Source of the DNA: Bacteroidota bacterium
Lineage (GTDB): Bacteria > Bacteroidota > Ignavibacteria > Kryptoniales > JAKASW01
DNA length: 39,566 nucleotides
Assembly: GCA_021812985.1 (NCBI GenBank)
Contig: JAKAMG010000028.1
Location: 1 to 39,566, forward strand
Direction of reading: 5' to 3'
Translations under genes and position numbers: made by a program
The notes under the pieces: model-generated
Databases searched by the model: none
The model's input: only the letters and a program-made list of their open reading frames with translations
Told to the model about the DNA's origin: nothing
Shown: in pieces, positions 8,700 through 16,500 of the stretch
How positions within the stretch are numbered: position 1 is the first letter of the stretch
Layout: each line of letters opens with the position of its first letter

Positions 8700-9589
8700 T
8701 TCACCGCCACCCTCTTCCTGCTTAGCATCTTCTCGTGAACCGAACGAATGTCGGAGATATCGTCGGAGAGGAGATCTCCTTTCAGCCGACCGCCGAATCG
8801 CGATTTCATCCTCGGACCGCCGATTATCGTGAACGCCCCTGCCTTCTTCGCCGCGGGGAGCACCTTGTTATTGATGCCGGCAATGAACGCCTCTTCGTCT
8901 TCAACTATATCCGCGCTAATCGCGAGAAGGTCGGGCTTCTTTGCTCGTACGAAAAGCACGAGATCGTCCGTTGGGATGTCTCTTCCGAGATGGTACACCT
9001 TCCAGCCTTCGGAAGTCAGAAAGCTGGCTATGCAAGTGATGGCGATGTCATGTATCTCGCTGTCGAAGCACGTCACTACGGCAGTTAGGCCGTTCGCTTC
9101 CTTAGTGTGAATCTCCAACTGGAAACTGATCAGCGCAGACTTTATAGCCTGCGTCGCCAGATGCTCTCCGTCCACCCCTAGCTTTCCCATTTCCCAGTCT
9201 ATCCCGATCTCGGTCAGTACTGGGAAGACGAGCTGGGTGTAGAGGAGTATTATGTCTGGCTGTGAGACGAGTCCCGCCCGAAGAAGCTTCTGAATCTCTG
9301 CGGTGTCCCCCTCAAGTGCCGCCGTCTTAAGTGAGGGGATGAGCACATCCACGAATCCTGCGCTGAGGTGGGCCTGCACGTCTTTCCTGTCGAACTCCGC
9401 GAGTGATAGGCCGGGAAGGTTCATCTGATTTTCGTGTATGAACCTTAGCACGCTTCTCACGGGGAATTTCCTGTGCCCCCCCTTCGTCCTGACGCATTCG
9501 ATGAAACCGCTGTCTGCCCATCTCTTGACGGTCGACTCGTTTACCGAAAGTATCTCTGCTAACTCTCTTGATGAATAGCTGTTTTTCAT
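8696..9589 (-). CDS. carH: MerR-type B12-dependent light-sensing repressor (CarH/LitR-like)
   Basis: A 297-residue regulator with three parts. A MerR-type winged helix (about 4-55) contains STVKRWADSG and GGHRKF. A helical bundle (about 80-165) carries the Trp132-x9-Glu142-His143 motif that caps the adenosyl group in CarH. A cobalamin-binding Rossmann domain (about 168-290) has Glu178-x-His180, where His180 is the expected lower cobalt ligand, then SADIVED and IIGGP. By family knowledge it binds DNA as a tetramer with adenosylcobalamin in the dark and is released by light. Residue 133, after the Trp, is Glu rather than the His of Thermus CarH. It is first in the operon and faces its own promoter with a tandem repeat, suggesting autoregulation. 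The symbol could equally be litR. Confidence 0.93.
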   Translation of the reverse strand: MKNSYSSRELAEILSVNESTVKRWADSGFIECVRTKGGHRKFPVRSVLRFIHENQMNLPGLSLAEFDRKDVQAHLSAGFVDVLIPSLKTAALEGDTAEIQKLLRAGLVSQPDIILLYTQLVFPVLTEIGIDWEMGKLGVDGEHLATQAIKSALISFQLEIHTKEANGLTAVVTCFDSEIHDIAITCIASFLTSEGWKVYHLGRDIPTDDLVLFVRAKKPDLLAISADIVEDEEAFIAGINNKVLPAAKKAGAFTIIGGPRMKSRFGGRLKGDLLSDDISDIRSVHEKMLSRKRVAVK

Positions 9590-9605
9590 TTTAGCCGTTA
9601 TTCCT

Positions 9606-9624
9606 GTTTTGCACGTTTTGCACG
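9606..9624 (-). promoter_or_regulatory. Tandem 9-bp direct repeat, candidate CarH operator
   Basis: Two perfect adjacent copies of GTTTTGCAC on the plus strand (9606-9614 and 9615-9623) read as CGTGCAAAA twice in the direction of the operon. They lie just downstream of the -10 box, where the first transcribed bases should be. Two weaker 9-base units (5/9 and 6/9 matches) continue in phase to the start codon. Direct repeats are the operator form used by tetrameric CarH of Thermus, although there the period is about 11 bp. Assignment to the regulator is inference. Confidence 0.6.
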
Positions 9625-9627
9625 ATT

Positions 9628-9656
9628 AATATAGCAGGGCGATGGGCCGTTGTCAA
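9628..9656 (-). promoter_or_regulatory. Sigma-70-type promoter of the carotenoid operon
   Basis: Read on the minus strand, TTGACA (9656-9651) is followed after exactly 17 bases by TATATT (9633-9628). This is a perfect -35 box and a 5/6 -10 box. Transcription would start near 9621, inside the tandem repeat, giving a leader of about 32 bases before the regulator ATG at 9589. A strong promoter with an overlapping repeat downstream fits a gene set held off by a repressor. Confidence 0.78.
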
Positions 9657-9868
9657 GAGGGGCGAATGTTAATTTTGCGTTAAGTCGGTCCCGATGTCTG
9701 GAAAGCTGTGATTTGAACCGGATTCAGCGTTTCCTGGGCTACCCAATCCCGCAGAAGAGTCTGCCGGCAGTCATTGATGATGCGGCCTTCCAGGCCGGCG
9801 TTCGCAGGGAAATTCATTACCTCTGTGAAGTCTGGGGACGTTATGTTTAAATTTGAATCCGAGCGAAT

Positions 9869-11341
9869 ATGATTACAGACAGAGCTAAGAAAGAGATAAG
9901 GGAAATCTTCGGAAGCCAGAATCTGCTTGATTCAATCGAGGACAGGATTTCCTATTCCTATGATGGCACGCCCCTGATAAGCGCCCCTCCGGACGCGGTG
10001 ATCATCCCGACTGATGTTGAACAGATCAGCAGGTTGATGAAGCTGGCAAACAATGAGAAGTTCGCCGTCGTCCCCCGCGGCTCCGGCAGCGGCCTGAGCG
10101 GAGGTTCCATCCCTTCGGAGAATTCCGTTGTTTTACTAATGAACAGGTGGGACAGGGTGGTCGAAATCGACAAGCGCAATCTGACTGCGTGGGTCGATCC
10201 CGGAGTTATAACGGGGAAGTTCCAGTCGCTTGTCGAATCGCAGGGGCTTTTTTATCCCCCCGACCCGGGGAGCTCGCAGATATGCACGCTCGGCGGTAAT
10301 GTCGCAGAGAACGCAGGTGGATTGCGGGGCCTTAAGTACGGCGTGACGAAGAACTATGTGCTCGGCTTCGAGGCGGTCCTCCCGAACGGCGACGTGATGC
10401 ACGTCGGTGGAAAAAACATGAAGGACGTGGCTGGATATAACCTAAAAGATGTAATGATCGGGTCGGAAGGTACGCTGGGCATATTCACGAGGATCCTGCT
10501 GAAGCTTATACCTCTTCCGAAGGGAAGCAGGACGCTGCTCGCATACTACGATTCCATGGCAGGTGCGGCGGAGACGGTTTCTTCAATCACCGCGGCGGGA
10601 ATAATGCCTTCGATGCTCGAGTTCCTTGACAACCCGACCATCAAAGCGGTGGAATCCTTTGCCCACCTCGGACTGGATACAACCACCGGGGCGATACTTT
10701 TGGTTGAACTCGACGGAGCGAGGTCTGCCGTGGAGGAAGATGCCGCCGCGATAGAGGCACTCTGCAAAAAGTCGGGCGCGGTCAGCGTGCGTGTGGCCGC
10801 TGACGAGAGCGAAGCGACAAGGCTGAAGTCCGCAAGGAAAACGGCCTTTGCCGCTCTAGCGAGGATACGCCCCACCACGATACTCGAAGACGCCACGGTG
10901 CCGCGCAGCGAACTCGCGCCGATGGTGGATTTCATAAACGAGTCGGCGAAGAGGCATGGGATAAGCATTGGCACTTTCGGCCACGCGGGAGACGGGAATC
11001 TCCATCCGACGGGACTTACCGATGAACGTGACAAGGAAGAGATAAAGAGAGTTGAAGCCGCCTTCGATGAGATATTCCGAAAGGCGGTCGACCTCGGAGG
11101 CACGATTACCGGCGAGCATGGCGTCGGCCTTGCGAAAAGAAAGTTCATGGAGGAGCTCTACGACACCCCTTTCATTAGGATGATGAGAACCACCAAGGAT
11201 ATGCTCGATCCCAACGGTGTGCTCAACCCCGGGAAAATAATTTCGGTGAGCCCGAGATGTGAGGGAGCTCTGCCGAAGAGCCGGGAGCAAATCGAAACAC
11301 TGACATCGCGCATGGGGAATCCGTCGGAGGCCTATTTTTGA
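9869..11341 (+). CDS. glcD: FAD-linked 2-hydroxyacid oxidase (GlcD family)
   Basis: A 490-residue flavoprotein of the GlcD/D-lactate dehydrogenase family. The FAD-binding domain (about 38-215) contains the phosphate-binding loop PRGSGSGLSGG (69-79) and the GGNVAENAGG stretch; the FAD-oxidase C-terminal domain (about 215-460) ends with GEHGVG (415-420) and DPNGVLNPGK. It would oxidise glycolate or D-lactate to the 2-oxoacid and pass electrons to the Fe-S partner encoded next. Its TGA overlaps the TTG start of glcF. No GlcE-like third subunit is present, so this is a two-subunit enzyme; glycolate versus lactate cannot be decided. The ATG has only a weak ribosome site (GAGCG). Confidence 0.9.
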   Translation: MITDRAKKEIREIFGSQNLLDSIEDRISYSYDGTPLISAPPDAVIIPTDVEQISRLMKLANNEKFAVVPRGSGSGLSGGSIPSENSVVLLMNRWDRVVEIDKRNLTAWVDPGVITGKFQSLVESQGLFYPPDPGSSQICTLGGNVAENAGGLRGLKYGVTKNYVLGFEAVLPNGDVMHVGGKNMKDVAGYNLKDVMIGSEGTLGIFTRILLKLIPLPKGSRTLLAYYDSMAGAAETVSSITAAGIMPSMLEFLDNPTIKAVESFAHLGLDTTTGAILLVELDGARSAVEEDAAAIEALCKKSGAVSVRVAADESEATRLKSARKTAFAALARIRPTTILEDATVPRSELAPMVDFINESAKRHGISIGTFGHAGDGNLHPTGLTDERDKEEIKRVEAAFDEIFRKAVDLGGTITGEHGVGLAKRKFMEELYDTPFIRMMRTTKDMLDPNGVLNPGKIISVSPRCEGALPKSREQIETLTSRMGNPSEAYF

Positions 11342-12603
11342 CACAGGAAATATCCGAGGAACTCCTCACTCAATGCATGCACTGCGGGCTGTGTCTCTCG
11401 GTCTGCCCCACATACGCTCTTACAGGGCTTGAAAGGAGTTCCCCCCGCGGCCGCATCCGGCTCATGAAAAACGCGATGGACGGGACAATCCCTTTCTCCG
11501 AAACATTCAAATACGAAATGGACTTCTGTCTCGACTGCCAGGCATGCCAGACGGCGTGTCCGGCCGGCGTGGAGTACGGAAAACTTGTCGAATCGGCGCG
11601 GGCCCTCATAGCCGCAAGGAAGACAGGAATTGACATCAAGCGCATCATACTCAGAAGACTCTTTGGCGGAAGAACCTGGTTCCGTCTCGCGGCTTCGCTC
11701 CTCAGATTTTATCAGAAGTCCGGACTGGAAAAGTTTCTCCTGAATTTGACGTCCGGGCTCAAGGGAGACTTTTTTGCCCGGGCCCGTCTCCTTCCAAGGC
11801 TTTCAGAGCGCTTCTCCATCGACTTCCTCCCCGAAAAGATCGAGGCAAGGGGGACGCCGCGCGGAAAGACTGCAGTCCTCACCGGATGTGTCATGGATGC
11901 GATGTTTGCCGACGCTAACGTGGACACGGTCGAAGTCCTCGTGAGAAACGGCTGGCAGGTCGCTGTCCCCCATGATCAGGTCTGCTGCGGTTCCGTCAGC
12001 GCTCATTCAGGCGACATGGAGCTCGCCAGGAAACTCGCCGTGAGGAACATGGACGTCTTCGAGAAGACCGGCGCGGAGTATTACGTAATCAATTCGGCAG
12101 GCTGCTCCGCGTTCATGAAGGAGTACAGAGAATTGTTCGCATCTGATCCCGTCTACTCTAAGAAGGCGGAGGAGTTCAGCTCAAAGGTGAAGGAGTTTTC
12201 TGAGTTTATTTCCGAGACGGGTTACATGAAACCTTCGGTGAAATTCGATGTGCCCGTCACGTATCACGAGCCGTGTCATCTCGTCCACACCCAGAAGATC
12301 AGCGGACAGCCGAGAAGCGTGGTGAAGGATCTGGCCGGTCAGAATTTCAGGGAGCTCGGCGAGGCGACTTGGTGCTGCGGCAGCGCTGGAATATATAACG
12401 TCACTCACGTGGAAGCGGCCGCTAGCCTGCTCGAAAGGAAGCTGGGAAACATCGAGAAGTCAGGGGCAAAGGTCGTCGTGACGGGCAACCCCGGCTGCAT
12501 CGCTCAGATCGCGGCCGGAGCCAGGAATGATGGGAAGGAAATTGAGGTGCTGCATCTCGCGACCGCCCTGAACAGGCTTTACAAGTCCGAGGAAGATGCA
12601 TGA
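11338..12603 (+). CDS. glcF: Fe-S subunit of glycolate/D-lactate oxidase (GlcF family)
   Basis: A 421-residue electron-transfer partner of the preceding flavoprotein. Two 4Fe-4S motifs lie at the N-terminus: Cys13-x2-Cys16-x2-Cys19-x3-Cys23-Pro and Cys64-x2-Cys67-x2-Cys70-x3-Cys74-Pro. Two cysteine-rich CCG domains follow, visible as VCCGSVSAHSG and TWCCGSAGIYN, which in heterodisulfide-reductase-like proteins bind further clusters. The start is TTG, chosen because GGAGG lies 7 bases ahead and the TTG overlaps the glcD stop (TTGA). Its own stop overlaps the rhomboid start. Location is likely the inner face of the membrane, feeding quinones (inference). Confidence 0.92.
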   Translation: MTQEISEELLTQCMHCGLCLSVCPTYALTGLERSSPRGRIRLMKNAMDGTIPFSETFKYEMDFCLDCQACQTACPAGVEYGKLVESARALIAARKTGIDIKRIILRRLFGGRTWFRLAASLLRFYQKSGLEKFLLNLTSGLKGDFFARARLLPRLSERFSIDFLPEKIEARGTPRGKTAVLTGCVMDAMFADANVDTVEVLVRNGWQVAVPHDQVCCGSVSAHSGDMELARKLAVRNMDVFEKTGAEYYVINSAGCSAFMKEYRELFASDPVYSKKAEEFSSKVKEFSEFISETGYMKPSVKFDVPVTYHEPCHLVHTQKISGQPRSVVKDLAGQNFRELGEATWCCGSAGIYNVTHVEAAASLLERKLGNIEKSGAKVVVTGNPGCIAQIAAGARNDGKEIEVLHLATALNRLYKSEEDA

Positions 12604-13274
12604 TTCCGCTGAAAGACAGGAATCCTTCCTACGGCATCCCATTCGTCAATTACGCAATCATAGCCGCCAATGCGGTCGTCTTCTTTCACGAGTTGTCGCT
12701 TGGACACGGTCTCGATTCGTTTTTCATGAAGTACGGACTTGTCCCGTCGAGATATTTTGAAATGGTGACTCAGCACAGCCATTTCATCACGCGGTACGTC
12801 CCATTCGTTACTTCGATGTTCGTCCACGGCGGGTGGCTGCATATAATCGGCAACATGTGGTTCCTGTATATCTTCGGCGACAATGTGGAAGATAGGCTCG
12901 GTCATTGGAGGTATCTCGCGTTTTACTTCATCAGCGGATTGGCGGCCGCATTTCTTCAGGTGTACTTGTCTGCTGGCTCTTCGGTGCCGACGATCGGCGC
13001 GAGCGGTGCCATCTCCGGTGTCCTGGGAGCTTATCTCCTTATGTTCCCGCGCGCCAAGATCGTGACGCTGCTTCCAATCTTTTTCTTCTTCGACATTATC
13101 GATATATCCGCTCTGCTCTTCATTGGATTCTGGTTCATGATTCAATTTGTGAGCGGGATGGAATCGCTCGGCGTGGACGCCTCAGGTGGAATCGCCTGGT
13201 GGGCTCACGTGGGAGGTTTCATCTCAGGATTGCTCATGGCGCCGCTCTTCAAACGCAAACGTCTATCAACCTGA
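12600..13274 (+). CDS. Rhomboid family intramembrane serine protease
   Basis: A 224-residue six-helix membrane protease. The catalytic Ser135 is in GASGAISG (133-140) and the catalytic His203 in WWAHVGGF (200-207); His81 and Asn85 of HIIGNMW match the oxyanion region, and the cytoplasmic loop has MWFLYIFGDNVEDRLG. It cleaves membrane proteins within their transmembrane segment; the substrate is unknown. The ATG overlaps the glcF stop (ATGA), so it is translated with glcDF, though a functional link is not obvious. The C-terminus is short and basic. Such proteins of this size without extra domains are common and often annotated only as rhomboid. Confidence 0.93.
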   Translation: MIPLKDRNPSYGIPFVNYAIIAANAVVFFHELSLGHGLDSFFMKYGLVPSRYFEMVTQHSHFITRYVPFVTSMFVHGGWLHIIGNMWFLYIFGDNVEDRLGHWRYLAFYFISGLAAAFLQVYLSAGSSVPTIGASGAISGVLGAYLLMFPRAKIVTLLPIFFFFDIIDISALLFIGFWFMIQFVSGMESLGVDASGGIAWWAHVGGFISGLLMAPLFKRKRLST

Positions 13275-13345
13275 ATGTCTTGGTTTGCGGAGTCTTGACC
13301 CCGTGACTGCAGGGAAGGTGTGACTGCCGAAAATCTTCCTGGAAG

Positions 13346-13374
13346 TTGGAAATAAAAGGGATATTGTCTAAAAT
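13346..13374 (+). promoter_or_regulatory. Candidate promoter for the hybrid kinase
   Basis: TTGGAA (13346-13351) and TAAAAT (13369-13374) are separated by 17 bases. Each box has one or two departures from the sigma-70 consensus. It would give a transcript starting near 13381 and a leader of about 220 bases, which is long and may be structured. Confidence 0.45.
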
Positions 13375-13437
13375 TGATCACTCAGACACTGGGCGGTGTC
13401 GCTCTTTATTGAGAATGAGGAAGAATTAAAACGATCA

Positions 13438-13485
13438 CCGGTCTCCCTTCCCGGGTTGGTATTTCGGAAGTGAGCGGAGGACCGG
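13438..13485 (+). other. Possible hairpin in the kinase leader
   Basis: Outer arms CCGGTC (13438-13443) and GACCGG (13480-13485) are exact inverted copies; inside them CTTCC (13447-13451) and GGAAG (13466-13470) pair as well. The nested order is consistent with one folded RNA element or a regulator-binding site. No known family was recognised. Confidence 0.35.
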
Positions 13486-13599
13486 GCAATAGTGATGCTG
13501 GTGCTTACATTAATCGGATTTGTCATCCAGGGATGAGACGGCGAGGGGGTCGCTGATCCCGTTGACCACACACTCCGGAAGGGAAGCAAGAGCCATCGT

Positions 13600-16500
13600 A
13601 TGAAGGTTCTTTACGTCGAAGACAGCCAGGCCGACATTAGCCTGGTGAGGCATGAGCTGCTCAAGAGCGGAAATGACTTTGACCTTGATTCAGCGGGGAC
13701 CGTCCACGAAGCGTTGAAGAAGATTAAGGCGGACGCGACCTACGACGTTGCGCTCGTAGACCTGCGCCTCCCGGACGGTGACGGCATCTCCATTCTTAAT
13801 GAGATAAGACAGAAAAAGCTTCCCATCGCGGTCGTCATGATCACGGGCTTTGGCGACGAAGATGTGGCTGTCGGAGCGTTGAAGGCAGGGGCCGATGACT
13901 ATGTCGTGAAGTCAGGAAAGCACTACAAGGAACTCCCATCGATTCTGAGACGGAACGCGGATGAAAGGGAGAGAAGACGCTCATTCGGCACGTCGATACG
14001 CGTGCTGTTCGTGGGTGGCAAAGGGCCCGAAGTTGAGTCCGCCTTCGAACATCTATCGCGCAAGTCCCCCCATATCAAGATCAAGACGGCTCTTTCTAAG
14101 TCTGATTTCCTTTCTAAGATCGCCGGCACGGACGTACCATACGATGTCTTTCTGATCGAACAGGGGACGAAGGAGATAAACGTACTCGACACGATTAAGG
14201 AGCTGAGAAATTCTCAGGCTGCCGGCATACCTGTGGTAGTACTTGCCGACTCCGGTACACAGGAGAAAGCAGCCCTGGCCATGAAAGTCGGTGCCAGCGA
14301 TTACGTGGTTAAGTCGGAACATTTCCAGATCAAGCTTGCTTCTGTTCTGGAGAGCGCGCTCCAGAGGGCTCGCCTCGAAAGGGAGCGCGCCGCCCTCAAG
14401 GAGAGTGAAGAAAGGCACAGGATGATCTCCGGCCTGATTTCAGACTATGCCTACGTCTTCAAGGTTGACCCGGAGGGTAAGATTGACGGCGAGTGGCTGT
14501 CGGATTCTTTCCAGCATAGGTTCGGGTACACTCTGACCGAGGTCCGTGAGCGCGGCGGGTGGCAGGCATTAGTTCACCCCGATGATCTGCCAATCATCAT
14601 GGAACATGTGCGGAAAGTGGTTTCGGGAGACATCGATACGGCCGAATTCCGTTTCGTGACCCGCTCCGGTGAGTCCCGTTGGCTGCGTGATTCCGCGAGC
14701 CCGGTGTGGGGTTTCGCGCACAAAAGAGTCGTCAGGATTTATGGCGCGTCACAGGACATTACCGACAGGAAAGTTGCCGACGACGAGGTAAGACGAAGCG
14801 AGGCGAGATTCAAGGAACTTTCCGATTTCCTCCCCGAGCCTGTGTTCGAAACGGACAGGGACCGCAAAATTGTCTTCGCCAACCGCGCTTTCACGGAACT
14901 CTTCGGAGTTGAATCCATCCGGTTAAACACCGGTCTGGACCTTCTGGACTTCTTTTCGAAGGAAGACCGCGAAAGGGCGGCTGAACGGCTGGATCGGGTT
15001 CTGGAGGGAAAAGATCTGGAGCCCGAACGATTCGACGTCAAGGCCGCGAGCGGCGCTGACGTACCGGTCCTTCTCTCCGTCAGCCCGATTATTCATGAAT
15101 CGGAAGTCGTCGGCGTGAGAGGTGTCCTGACCGATCTCACGGAGATTACCGCTGCCCATGAGGCGGCCGCGGCCGGCGAGAACAAGTACAGGTTCATATT
15201 TGAGAGCTCCGCAGATGAGTTCTATCTCCTTGATGAACGCGGAATATTCCTGCAGGTGAACGAGGCCGGCTGCGAAAGGCTTGGATTCGCAAGGGAGGAA
15301 ATGATTGGCCAGAGCCTGAATATGATTCTGTCCCCGGAACATAAAATAAAGACTGAAGAGCGCGTCAAGGAAATCCTGCTCAGGAAGGACGTTACCTTCG
15401 AATCGGTGCATGTTAGGAAAGACGGCACACAGATACCGGTGGAGGTTCGCAGCCGCGCCGCTCTGTTCGACGGGAAGCCGGTTCTCCTGTCGGTTGCGCG
15501 CGATCTGACGGAGCGCAAGAAGGCCGAAGACGCCATCGCGCGTCGAAACAGACAACTTAGAATTCTCTCGGCCGCATCGATGAAAGTGAACGCCTTACTG
15601 AACGCCGACGAAATCCTCCGTACGCTTGTGATGTCCGGCATCGAATTGATCGGCGCAAAAGCAGGCACTGTCGGGCTCATAGAGAACGGTGTCCTTACAT
15701 TCAAGGAGTATTGTGAAGAGGGCAAGTTCAGGGAAATCAATGCGGCCTTCTCTCCAGGCGAGGGGATTCCCGGTGAGGTATGGCTTTCGAAGCACCCGAA
15801 GATAGTCGTCGACTGCGAAACATCCGACTCGCCTGCTGTGATGGGACGCGGTGAGTCTGGCGTGTATAATCTGGTGGATGTGCCCATCCTTAACAGGACG
15901 GGTGAAGTGCTCGGTGTATTCGCCGTGCACAACAGTGAAGGGAAGAGGCCTTTCAGCGAAGAGGATGTGGAAATGCTCGAGAGCCTCGCCTCCAGCGCGG
16001 CAGTCGCGCTCGAAAACGCGAAGCTCATTGCCGATATCACCAGGGCGGATGCCGCCATTCGCGAGAGCGAGGAAAAATTCCGCACCCTCGTCGAGTCTTC
16101 ACTCGTCGGCGTGTACATAGTCCAGGACGACAGGTTCGTCTACGCTAATCCCGCGATGGCCAAAATCTACGGCTATACTCCCGAAGAATTTCTCGCCATC
16201 GAATCGGTTCGCGAAACAGTGGCTCCTGATGATCGCGAGAGGGTGGATGGATACATCAGGCAAAGGATATACGGCGAAATCCCGTCCGTGAAATATGATT
16301 ACAACGCGATCAGGAAGGACGGCTCGATCGTTAGGGTCGAAGCGCTCGGCTCGAAGACGATTTACGCGGGATGGCCCGCAATTATCGGAACCGCGGAAGA
16401 CGTGACCCAGAGGAAAATTGCCGAAGAAATGCTGCGGCGATCGGAAGAGAGATACCGGCACCTCTTCGAGGATTCGCTCGATACCATCTATGTTACGACG

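Larger units (their letters stand above)
13275..13599 (+). other. 325-bp intergenic region ahead of the large kinase
   Basis: No convincing gene is seen here. It carries a candidate promoter at 13346-13374 and, in what would be a leader of about 220 bases, a hairpin at 13438-13485. No known riboswitch core was recognised. No clear terminator follows the rhomboid gene. Confidence 0.5.

Noticed and set aside
9650-9850. 66-codon open frame on the plus strand between the carH promoter and glcD
   Set aside because: It starts inside the -35 region of the opposing promoter and has no ribosome site or known similarity.
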